This document shows, piece by piece, positions 36,999 to 44,517 of a DNA stretch of 64,000 bases. The DNA lies in the NCBI GenBank assembly GCA_018222985.1, contig JAAEZG010000001.1, forward strand, positions 329,292 to 393,291, given 5' to 3'. The notes under the pieces were generated by a model that did not search any database, had not been told where the DNA came from, and saw only the letters and a program-made list of their open reading frames with translations. The DNA is from Gammaproteobacteria bacterium. GTDB lineage: Bacteria; Pseudomonadota; Gammaproteobacteria; Enterobacterales; Alteromonadaceae. Position 1 is the stretch's first letter. Each line of letters opens with the position of its first letter. A program made the position numbers and the translations under genes.

Positions 36999-38210
36999 AT
37001 GCTCATTGAATTTTTCCTGTGCCTGCGCAAGCACGGCCTTAAAACTAGCCTCACCGAGCTACTCGATTTGCTCGGTGCGCTTGAGCGTGGCGTCATCTTT
37101 GCTAGCGTCGACGACTTTTACACCCTAGCGCGCCTGGTTCTGGTAAAAGACGAAAGCCAATACGACCGTTTCGATCGCGCCTTTGCTGAGTACTTCGAAG
37201 GGGTTGAGCAAGTAGACTTAGCCAGCGCAATACCAGCCGACTGGCTTGAGCGCAGCTTGCAGCGCCAACTTAGCGACGAAGACAAAGCCAAGTTACAAGC
37301 CCTCGGCGGCTTAGACGAACTGCTAAAAACCTTCCGTGAACGCTTAGCAGAGCAACAGAAACGCCATGCCGGTGGCAACAAATGGATTGGCACTGGCGGT
37401 ACCTCGCCATTTGGCGCCTATGGCTACCACCCAGAAGGCATTCGTATTGGCCAAGATGGCAGCAACGCCCGCCGCGCAGTGAAAGTATGGGACAAACGTG
37501 AATTTCGCGATCTTGACGGTGACAGCGAGTTGAGCAACCGTAACTTACAATTGGCTTTAAGAAAGTTACGTAAGTTCGCCCGCACTGGCGCGGCCGACGA
37601 GCTTGACTTAAACGCCACCATTCGCGCCACCTCACAAAAAGCGGGCTTGCTTGATCTGCAATGGCAACCCGAGCGTCACAACGCGGTAAAAGTGCTGCTG
37701 TTGTTTGACGTGGGCGGCTCAATGGATGACTACATTTACGAGTGCGAACAGCTTTTTGCTGCCGCCCGCAATGAATTTAAGCATTTAGAATTTTTCTATT
37801 TTCACAATTGCGTGTATGAACACGTGTGGAAAGACAACAGCCGTCGCTTTGCGGAAAAAATACCCTTGTTAGAGCTGATTAATCGCTACGGCCGAGATTA
37901 CAAATTAATTTTTGTTGGTGATGCAACCATGGGCCCGTACGAGATAGCCTACCCTGGCGGCAGCGTTGAGCACTGGAACGAAGAGCCCGGAGCCGTGTGG
38001 ATGCAGCGTTTGCTCAATCATTTTACCGACGCGGTATGGCTCAATCCACAGCCGACCGTTCATTGGCGTTATTACCAGTCGATTGACCTTATGCGCCAAC
38101 TCATGAGCCAGCGCATGTATCCATTAACCGTTGACGGTATTAGCCAAGCAATTACGACGCTGTTGAAAAAATCTGCCGTAGCTGCGGTGCCTTCACCATC
38201 AAACTCTTAA
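36999..38210 (+). CDS. VWA-domain protein (CoxE-like), MoxR partner
   Basis: The protein has 403 residues. The N-terminal two-thirds are CoxE-like: FFLCLRKHGLKTSLTELLDL, VDDFYTLARLVLVKDE and GGTSPFGAYGYHPEGIRIGQ. The VWA domain starts near residue 225 with the MIDAS motif LLLFDVGGSMDDY; the first position has Gly in place of the usual Ser (DxGGSxxD versus DxSxS). LIFVGDATMGPYEI completes the metal site. With the MoxR ATPase it probably acts as a chaperone for a metal-dependent enzyme. Its 3' end overlaps the convergent nsrR gene by 59 bases. Confidence 0.9.
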   Translation: MLIEFFLCLRKHGLKTSLTELLDLLGALERGVIFASVDDFYTLARLVLVKDESQYDRFDRAFAEYFEGVEQVDLASAIPADWLERSLQRQLSDEDKAKLQALGGLDELLKTFRERLAEQQKRHAGGNKWIGTGGTSPFGAYGYHPEGIRIGQDGSNARRAVKVWDKREFRDLDGDSELSNRNLQLALRKLRKFARTGAADELDLNATIRATSQKAGLLDLQWQPERHNAVKVLLLFDVGGSMDDYIYECEQLFAAARNEFKHLEFFYFHNCVYEHVWKDNSRRFAEKIPLLELINRYGRDYKLIFVGDATMGPYEIAYPGGSVEHWNEEPGAVWMQRLLNHFTDAVWLNPQPTVHWRYYQSIDLMRQLMSQRMYPLTVDGISQAITTLLKKSAVAAVPSPSNS

Positions 38211-38601
38211 GCGTGTATTGGCTTAAATAGTCGTAAAATAACTCTTTGCCGCGTGCAACAATGCCCTTCAGCTCGCACGCCGGCATTGCCACGCAGTATG
38301 GATTTTCACATTCAATCCACTTCTCATCGCCCTCTAACTGACGAATAACAAAGGCAAGCGAGATATCTTCCGGCTGTTTTGCCAATAAAAAACCGCCGTT
38401 TTTGCCACGACGCGTTTCAATCAGCTGTAGCCGCCCCAAATGGTGAACCACTTTATTCACGTGATTCGCAGACAGATCAAAGGTGTCACAAATTTCCCGA
38501 ATAGTTGCGAGCTTCGGCTCAGCACACTTGTCATCGGCGTCAAAACTGGCCAGATACATCAAGATTCGTAAGCCATAATCGGTATATTTTTTAAGCTGCA
38601 T
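38152..38601 (-). CDS. nsrR: Rrf2-family nitric-oxide-sensing regulator NsrR
   Basis: This 149-residue protein starts MQLKKYTDYGLRILMYLASF, the usual NsrR opening. It has the winged HTH IREICDTFDLSANHVNKVVH and GGFLLAKQPEDISL. Three Fe-S ligand cysteines sit at CENPYCVAMPAC near residue 100-111. The iron-sulfur cluster is nitrosylated by NO and the repressor then leaves DNA. The ATG at 38601 was chosen because the family begins there; the upstream extension to 38667 has no homology. A palindromic site 120 bases away, before the divergent small gene, is a likely target. Confidence 0.93.
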   Translation of the reverse strand: MQLKKYTDYGLRILMYLASFDADDKCAEPKLATIREICDTFDLSANHVNKVVHHLGRLQLIETRRGKNGGFLLAKQPEDISLAFVIRQLEGDEKWIECENPYCVAMPACELKGIVARGKELFYDYLSQYTLKSLMVKAPQLRQIFSTAS

Positions 38602-38719
38602 CGCTATTCCTAAGGTCATTCCAAATTTAATTCCAAAAGGATTTGGAAACCGTCCCAAAAGGTACATTTACAACGCATTATAGTACAACAAACCTTGATC
38701 TCGCTCAAACATACATTCA

Positions 38720-38746
38720 TAATGCATTTATTATAAACATGCATTA
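38720..38746 (+). promoter_or_regulatory. Palindrome, candidate NsrR operator
   Basis: TAATGCAT (38720-38727) is repeated inverted as ATGCATTA (38739-38746) with an 11-base AT spacer. The ATGCAT core with T-rich flank resembles NsrR half-sites (AAGATGCATTT type). It ends 13 bases before the start codon of the small membrane gene, so binding would block transcription or initiation. Confidence 0.6.
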
Positions 38747-38758
38747 AGGATGTTTCTT

Positions 38759-38992
38759 ATGAGCAATCCGCAACCTGGTCACAAATTACTCAAAGGCGCC
38801 AACATGGCCATGGTGGTATTTTTGGTTTTGTTCTTGGTCGTGGCTTATTTAGCATGGGGCTTAGAAGCACAGTTTCCGCTGATGGTGATTGCGGTGCTGC
38901 ATTTTCTACAAATATTGCTGGCAGGTTTGTTTAAGCTGTCTTATGTGGTGAGACTAATAGCGCAGCACCAGCTTGGCCAGCCACTGCGCTAA
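38759..38992 (+). CDS. Small two-helix membrane protein, probable NsrR target
   Basis: This 77-residue protein has two hydrophobic helices (MAMVVFLVLFLVVAYLAWGL and FPLMVIAVLHFLQILLAGLF) and a basic C-terminal tail. The start at 38759 follows AAGGA; another ATG at 38750 sits inside that ribosome site. I do not recognise the family. It lies divergent to nsrR and directly downstream of an NsrR-like palindrome, which suggests a role in nitric oxide tolerance or respiration; this is inference from position only. Confidence 0.7.
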   Translation: MSNPQPGHKLLKGANMAMVVFLVLFLVVAYLAWGLEAQFPLMVIAVLHFLQILLAGLFKLSYVVRLIAQHQLGQPLR

Positions 38993-39026
38993 ATTAAGCG
39001 GAGTTAACTTAGGGCAAGTTAAATTA

Positions 39027-39314
39027 CTAATACCCGCTGCTTTCAAGGGCGGCCATACCAATACCGCCAATAATCGCCATTAAGAAGAAAAGTACGAATG
39101 CAACAAGCATCCAAATCAACATGGCTCGTGCCCAGTTGCGTTTGCTCAATGGCGTTGAGTGGCTAAACGCCCAAACCAGTAACAAAATGAAGTTTACCAA
39201 CGGAATACTGGTTAAGAAAATGGTTAAAAACCAACTACCTGTGCTGGTGTGCTCTTGATTAACATACGGCGCTTGCGGCTGAACGCTTTGCCCATTCACT
39301 GTTGTCTGCTCCAT
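39027..39314 (-). CDS. Small membrane protein of unknown function
   Basis: This 95-residue protein has a polar, Gln-rich N terminus (about 30 residues) and two hydrophobic helices, FLTIFLTSIPLVNFILLLVW and AMLIWMLVAFVLFFLMAIIG. The pattern resembles small proteins in which a short loop (HSTPLSKRNWARA) joins two membrane helices with Lys/Arg inside. AAGGAT precedes the start. No named family is recognised. It stands alone between the NsrR-linked gene and the P450 gene. Confidence 0.65.
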   Translation of the reverse strand: MEQTTVNGQSVQPQAPYVNQEHTSTGSWFLTIFLTSIPLVNFILLLVWAFSHSTPLSKRNWARAMLIWMLVAFVLFFLMAIIGGIGMAALESSGY

Positions 39315-39517
39315 GGAATTATCCTTGTTGTTCTAATAAATGCTTTGTTTGTTATGCAATTTGTTGTTGCTCGTTAAGATTATGATAACAAGCTTAAAAA
39401 GCAACCCTTTTGTAACTCAAAACGCATTTTGGGCAATTGGTTTGACCAAAATCAAAGAAATTGACAACCAAGTTGGTACCCTAACCCTGCCTAAAATTCT
39501 CAAAACGGGAGGTTGTT

Positions 39518-40489
39518 ATGTCCCCTGTCATTCGCAAACATGCCGATGTTATCGCCATTCTTCATGCGCCAGAAACATGGAGTAACCAGGTGTCTTCGCA
39601 CCTGAACGTGCCCAATGGTATGGATGCGCCGGAACACACGCTGTATCGCAAGCTCATCGAACCATTTTTCGATGCGCAAACACTGCACCGGTTTGAGCCT
39701 GTTCTTAAAGACATCGTCACCCGATTGTTCCGTGAATTGCCTGAAGAGTTTCATGTTGAAAGCGATCTTGCTTACCCCTTTGCGCTGCAAGCACAATGTG
39801 CATTTATGGGCTGGCCGCACGACCTTGAAGCGGCTTTACTGCAGTGGATACAGCGCCAGCAAAAAGCCAGTGCTGCAGGCGATCGTGAGGCAATGCGCCA
39901 GTTAGCCGCTGAATTTAGCCAACTTATGGTTGCCGAATTCAAGCGCGCACGTGCCGGTGAATATCCAGTTGATAGTGTAACTTCAAGGCTGGTTCATCTG
40001 CGTATTGAAGGCGAGCCATTAACCGACGAATACTTAGTCAGCATTGTGCGTAATTGGACCGTTGGCGAACTTGGCACCATAGCCAATGCAGTCACCGCCA
40101 TCGTGAATTTTTTGCAAGCCAACAACGTGGTGCGCAAGCAGTTACAGCAAGCTCCAGAGCATATTGATCACGCCGTCGACGAGATACTTCGTTTTAACGC
40201 ACCGCTAGCAAGTAACCGTCGCCGCGCTGTGTGCCCAATGCACATGAACGGCCAAGCGATAGAAGCCGACACCGTTGTTACGCTTGACTGGGGCGCGGCC
40301 AACACCGACCCCGAGGTATTCGAGCAACCGCACCAGTTTCGTTGGGATCGCGACCCGCGCGACAACTTATTGTACGGCGCCGGCATTCACGTCTGCCCCG
40401 GCGCACCGCTCGCACGCCTAGAACTGCGCGCCTTCACCCAAGCCCTGCTCGCCCACAAAACCCGTAGCCCGGCCCACGCATCACCATAG
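39518..40489 (+). CDS. Short cytochrome P450
   Basis: The protein has 323 residues, clearly shorter than the usual bacterial length of about 400. The haem-binding loop is LLYGAGIHVCPGAPLARLEL with the thiolate Cys, and the K-helix ExxR is EILR in VDEILRFNAPLASNRR. The oxygen-binding I-helix appears as VRNWTVGELGTIANAVTAI, lacking the classical AGxxT but with a related GELGT. The start at 39518 follows CGGGAGG. The missing length is at the N terminus (substrate-entry helices), where the protein begins MSPVIRKHADVIAILH. It may accept different substrates or be a peroxygenase-type P450. It precedes a TetR gene, 78 bases away. Confidence 0.88.
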   Translation: MSPVIRKHADVIAILHAPETWSNQVSSHLNVPNGMDAPEHTLYRKLIEPFFDAQTLHRFEPVLKDIVTRLFRELPEEFHVESDLAYPFALQAQCAFMGWPHDLEAALLQWIQRQQKASAAGDREAMRQLAAEFSQLMVAEFKRARAGEYPVDSVTSRLVHLRIEGEPLTDEYLVSIVRNWTVGELGTIANAVTAIVNFLQANNVVRKQLQQAPEHIDHAVDEILRFNAPLASNRRRAVCPMHMNGQAIEADTVVTLDWGAANTDPEVFEQPHQFRWDRDPRDNLLYGAGIHVCPGAPLARLELRAFTQALLAHKTRSPAHASP

Positions 40490-40533
40490 CCCTATAAAAA
40501 AATCATTGATCCAAAAAATGAATCATGGTTCAC

Positions 40534-40563
40534 TTCTTGCTATCGATAATTAGATAGCAAGAA
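40534..40563 (+). promoter_or_regulatory. Perfect inverted repeat, likely TetR operator
   Basis: TTCTTGCTATC (40534-40544) and GATAGCAAGAA (40553-40563) form a perfect 11-bp palindrome with an 8-base spacer. It ends 4 bases before the start of the TetR gene, the usual place for an autorepression operator. Confidence 0.75.
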
Positions 40564-40567
40564 CACC

Positions 40568-41188
40568 ATGGCCTATCGCGAAACAACTCAAATACGCCAG
40601 CGTAAGCAGGCAACCCAAGAAAACATTCTTAGCAATGCACTCACGTTGCTTAACGAAGTAGGATTCAGTGGCTTGCAAATGGCCTCTTTGGCCAAGCGCT
40701 GTAATCTAGCTACAGGCACCCTGTATCGCTACTTTGCCAACAAAGAAGCCTTATGTAGCGCCGTATTTGAACACGCCACAAATATTGAGGTAACCCAAGT
40801 TCAGCAACAGCTTAGCGCCCCCGAAAAACCGATACCCGAACGCATTGCTAATGCATTAACCACATTTGCAAAACGTGCCCTTCGCGCACCAGTCACTGCA
40901 TGGGCTTTAATTGCAGAACCCGTTGAGCCCGCAGTTATTGCCGCACGCATAAAATATCGAGAACGCTACGCCAACTTATTCGCCCAAGCTATTGAACAAG
41001 GCATTAGCGAACAAAGCTTACCACCACAAAATAGTGCGTTGAGCAGCCGCGCTTTAGTTGGAGCCATTGCTGAAGCTTTAATTGGCCCATTAGCCCATCA
41101 GCATGAGCTCGAACCGAATAGCGCAATTTTGGAAAGCGTACGCTTTTGTCTTCAAGCAATAACCGCGCGGTCTCACTCGTGTGTGTAA
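40568..41188 (+). CDS. TetR/AcrR-family transcriptional regulator
   Basis: The protein has 206 residues. The N-terminal HTH is ENILSNALTLLNEVGFSG with LAKRCNLATGTLYRYFANKE, the classical TetR DNA-binding domain. The C-terminal ligand domain includes APVTAWALIAEPVEPAV and ALVGAIAEALIGPLA, which resemble TetR regulators of fatty-acid or acyl-CoA genes. It lies directly upstream of acyl-CoA dehydrogenase and acyl-CoA ligase genes and has a palindrome before its own start, so it most likely controls itself and these genes in response to an acyl-CoA or its precursor. Confidence 0.9.
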   Translation: MAYRETTQIRQRKQATQENILSNALTLLNEVGFSGLQMASLAKRCNLATGTLYRYFANKEALCSAVFEHATNIEVTQVQQQLSAPEKPIPERIANALTTFAKRALRAPVTAWALIAEPVEPAVIAARIKYRERYANLFAQAIEQGISEQSLPPQNSALSSRALVGAIAEALIGPLAHQHELEPNSAILESVRFCLQAITARSHSCV

Positions 41189-41246
41189 AACAAACATGTG
41201 TAGAACAAAAGATGCAGAACAATAAATTTCAGGCAGGAGAACAAAA

Positions 41247-42908
41247 ATGACTATTCCAGACCAGTATCTCGCTCAAACCCACACGGTAGAAAACCAACCA
41301 CCAGAGCTTGAAAACTATAACCTCTACGCCGAAGATAAAGCATTGCAAGAAGCGGTAAAGCGCGAAGGCGCTAGCTGGGCTGAACAAGACATTGCGCGCT
41401 TTGGCGCTGAATGCGGGCTACCTGAGCGCATCGCGCTGGGTTTTGCGGCCAACGTCAATAAGCCGCAGCTTGTTACCCACGACCGTTTTGGCAACCGCGT
41501 TGATCAAATCGACTTTCATCCCAGCTATCACCAGCTAATGGATATTGCGATAACTGAAGGTTTACATGCCAGCCCATGGGCTGCTCCCAAACCGGGTGCT
41601 CATGTCGCGCGTGCCGCCAAATACTACTTGCACACCCAAGTAGAGGCTGCTCATGGCTGCCCTATCACCATGACGTTTGCCGCCATTCCTGCCTTGCAAC
41701 ATCAACCCGATTTACTGGCTAAATTTGGTCCTAAAATAATGGCGCCCGAATATGATAGCCGAAACGTACCCGACAGCATGAAACGCGGGCTCACCATTGG
41801 CATGGCAATGACTGAAAAGCAAGGCGGTTCAGACGTGCGCAGCAATAGCACGCGCGCTTACCCTATAGCAGCTGAAGGTCCTGGTGAAGCATATGAGTTA
41901 GTTGGTCACAAGTGGTTTGTTTCAGCACCAATGTGCGATGCCTTCTTAGTTCTGGCGCAAACAAACAAGGGCCTATCATGCTTTTTACTGCCACGCTGGC
42001 GCCCAGACGGCACTAAAAATGCACTACAAATTCAGCAATTAAAAAACAAGATGGGCAACGTCGCTAATGCCTCCAGTGAGTGCGAATTACGTGGCGCGTT
42101 GGCGTGGATGGTTGGCGAAGAAGGCCGTGGCGTCCGCACAATTATAGAAATGGTTTCTATGACTCGCTATGACTGCATGATTGGTTCATCGTCAGGCATG
42201 CGTCAAGCCACTGTGCAAGCTATTCACCACGCTAGGCATCGCCAAGCCTTCGGCGCTCACCTAGTTGACCAGCCCCTCATGCAAAACCTATTAGCCGACT
42301 TAGCGCTAGAAAGTGAAGCTGCCATGACCTTAACCATGCGCATAGCTCGAGCAATGGACCAGCAAAGCAATGAGCACGAGCGCTTACTAGCACGCATTGC
42401 CACACCTATCGGCAAATACTGGATTTGCAAACGAACACCGCAACATGCCTACGAGGCCATGGAAGTTATTGGCGGTATGGGCGTGATGGAAAATACCATG
42501 ATGCCGCGACTATTCCGCGAGTCACCCGTCAACGCTATTTGGGAAGGCAGCGGCAATGTGCAATGCCTTGATATGCTTAGAGCTATTCAAAAAGAACCTG
42601 AAGTGCTTGAAGCATACTTTAATGAACTGGCGCGCGCCGGCGGTACCGATCAGCGCTTTGACGCCTTTGTAAATAACCTTAAAGCCAGCTTTAGCCGAAC
42701 TCCAGCAGACCAATGGCAATATCAAGCACGTCATTTCGCCGACCATATGGCCTTGGCATTGCAAGGTGCGCTGCTGTTACAGCACGCACCGAACGAGGTT
42801 GCCGATGCGTTTTGTGCCAGCCGACTCAACGCTCATACCACCGCCAATTACGGTTGCTTGCCTAGCGGCCTAAACTTAACAAATATTATTAACCGGAGCT
42901 TCGCATGA
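41247..42908 (+). CDS. aidB: AidB-like acyl-CoA dehydrogenase
   Basis: This 553-residue protein closely follows E. coli AidB: THTVENQPPELENYNLY, LQEAVKREGASW, CPITMTFAAIPAL, GMAMTEKQGGSDVRSNST, SRYD-like MTRYDCMIGSSSGMRQA and EVIGGMGVMENTMMPRLFRE. AidB binds FAD and DNA and is induced in the alkylation response; related proteins oxidise isovaleryl-CoA. Here it sits with an acyl-CoA ligase rather than ada genes, so a metabolic role is at least as likely. A clear GGCAGGAGA site precedes the start. It overlaps the ligase gene by 4 bases. Confidence 0.9.
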   Translation: MTIPDQYLAQTHTVENQPPELENYNLYAEDKALQEAVKREGASWAEQDIARFGAECGLPERIALGFAANVNKPQLVTHDRFGNRVDQIDFHPSYHQLMDIAITEGLHASPWAAPKPGAHVARAAKYYLHTQVEAAHGCPITMTFAAIPALQHQPDLLAKFGPKIMAPEYDSRNVPDSMKRGLTIGMAMTEKQGGSDVRSNSTRAYPIAAEGPGEAYELVGHKWFVSAPMCDAFLVLAQTNKGLSCFLLPRWRPDGTKNALQIQQLKNKMGNVANASSECELRGALAWMVGEEGRGVRTIIEMVSMTRYDCMIGSSSGMRQATVQAIHHARHRQAFGAHLVDQPLMQNLLADLALESEAAMTLTMRIARAMDQQSNEHERLLARIATPIGKYWICKRTPQHAYEAMEVIGGMGVMENTMMPRLFRESPVNAIWEGSGNVQCLDMLRAIQKEPEVLEAYFNELARAGGTDQRFDAFVNNLKASFSRTPADQWQYQARHFADHMALALQGALLLQHAPNEVADAFCASRLNAHTTANYGCLPSGLNLTNIINRSFA

Positions 42909-44392
42909 TTATTCCAGCCTACGTTGCCCGCAATGCGCGCAAATATCCAAACCATGAAGCCGTGATTGATGGCTCACTGCGCGCTACTTGGCAACAACTC
43001 GAGCAACACGTCAATCAGTTTGCCGAGCATCTTGCCTGCGACCATCATATAAAAGCCGGTGATCGGGTGTGCTTGGTGCTGCCCAACAGCTACACCTTTA
43101 TTGTCGCGCATTTCGCAATTCAACGGCTAGGCGCTATCGTATCGCCGATAAACGTCAAATTAACCGCCTCTGAACTGGCATACATATTTGAAAATGCTGA
43201 CGCAAGTTTGGTTATTACCTGCGACCTAACGAGTAGCCATGCGCTTAAAGCCTGCTCCGAGCTAAAACTAAATAGCCTGGTTATTAACAACATTATTGAC
43301 CATGTAGCGCAATACAGCAGCGGTCGAACGTTTACTCAACTCGATCAGCAAGCATTGTTTGAACCAGCAACGCTGCTTTACACGTCAGGCACTACCGGGC
43401 GACCAAAAGGCGTATTGTTCAATCACAAAGCACTATTATTTGTCGGCATGATGTTTGCCACCGAAATGCACTACCGCCCGGAGAGCCGATTACTATCGTT
43501 AATGCCATTTACCCATTCAGCCCCATTAAACTTGACCTTAGTTGGCGGTACGCTAATTGGCAGCACGCATATAGTCGCCCCCACATTTACCCCTGATCTT
43601 TTGCTAAACCTAGTGCAACAAGAACGCGCCACCCACTTTTTTGGCGCACCTGTAGCCTACTTGCTCACCGCCCAACACCCTGCCATACAAAAAACCAATT
43701 TAAGCAGTATGACCCACTGGATTTATGGTGGTGGACCATTGGCCGGCGACCATGCCCGACGCGTACAACAGGCATTCGGTAGCGACCAGTTTTACTGCGT
43801 ATATGGCCTAACCGAAGCAGGCCCAACCGGCAGTCTGTTGCTACCTAATGAACATGCGGAAAAAGCCGGCTCTGTAGGCCAACGAGCAGCTGCTTTTACC
43901 GAGATACGGGTGGTCAACAAAAGTGGCGACATTTGTGCTAACAACGAGCCTGGGGAAATTCACATTGGCGGTGAAGGTGTCATGACCGAATATTGGCGCA
44001 ATGAGCAAGCCACTCAAGACATATTTACTGAAGACGGATGGATACGTACCGGCGATATTGGTCTGCGCGACGATGACGGATTTTATTGGGTTAAAGATCG
44101 TATTAAAGATCTGATCATTAGCGGCGGCGTTAACGTGTACCCTCGTGAAGTTGAGGACGCTTTAGCAAGCCACCCTGCTGTGCTTGAAGCCGCTGTCATT
44201 GGCGTACCGCACGACGAATGGGGAGAAACCGTTAAAGCATGCGTGGTCTTGCGCGAAGCCATTGAAGAAGAAGCCTTGCGCGCGCACGTAGCTGAACGCC
44301 TCGCCGACTACAAATGCCCACGCGTATACGCATTTATGGACGAGCTGCCTCATAACGCCAACGGCAAAGTCCTCAAACACCAATTGCGCTAA
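42905..44392 (+). CDS. Acyl-CoA ligase (AMP-forming)
   Basis: This 495-residue member of the ANL superfamily has the P-loop-like LLYTSGTTGRPKGVLF near residue 155, FYCVYGLTEAGPTGSLL near 300, GWIRTGDIGLRDDDGFYWVK near 375, and the catalytic Lys near the end in ELPHNANGKVLKHQLR. It activates a carboxylic acid to its CoA ester through an acyl-adenylate. The substrate may be a medium- or long-chain fatty acid. Translational overlap with the AidB-like gene suggests one pathway: activation and then dehydrogenation. Confidence 0.93.
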   Translation: MIIPAYVARNARKYPNHEAVIDGSLRATWQQLEQHVNQFAEHLACDHHIKAGDRVCLVLPNSYTFIVAHFAIQRLGAIVSPINVKLTASELAYIFENADASLVITCDLTSSHALKACSELKLNSLVINNIIDHVAQYSSGRTFTQLDQQALFEPATLLYTSGTTGRPKGVLFNHKALLFVGMMFATEMHYRPESRLLSLMPFTHSAPLNLTLVGGTLIGSTHIVAPTFTPDLLLNLVQQERATHFFGAPVAYLLTAQHPAIQKTNLSSMTHWIYGGGPLAGDHARRVQQAFGSDQFYCVYGLTEAGPTGSLLLPNEHAEKAGSVGQRAAAFTEIRVVNKSGDICANNEPGEIHIGGEGVMTEYWRNEQATQDIFTEDGWIRTGDIGLRDDDGFYWVKDRIKDLIISGGVNVYPREVEDALASHPAVLEAAVIGVPHDEWGETVKACVVLREAIEEEALRAHVAERLADYKCPRVYAFMDELPHNANGKVLKHQLR

Positions 44393-44399
44393 CCCGTAG

Positions 44400-44430
44400 C
44401 CCGGCGTTCCTTCTTCAACGGAATGCCGGG
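44400..44430 (+). repeat. REP-like hairpin between ligase and AbgT genes
   Basis: CCCGGCGTTCC (44400-44410) pairs with GGAATGCCGGG (44420-44430), one mismatch. A 14-base stretch just before, ACCCGTAGCCCGGC at 44392-44405, also occurs at 40460-40473 in the end of the P450 gene. It may be a dispersed REP-type element or a terminator without a T tract. Confidence 0.55.
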
Positions 44431-44517
44431 TAGCGCACAGCGCTGTAACCCTCGACACCACAAGCAATCTTTAATACCATCACCGCACCAATAAAAATAA
44501 AAAGATAGGAAACTCCC

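Noticed and set aside
40508..40530. TGATCC motif before the TetR gene as an RpoE-ChrR promoter
   Set aside because: No CGTA element at 16-18 bases spacing, and the position coincides with the TetR operator region.
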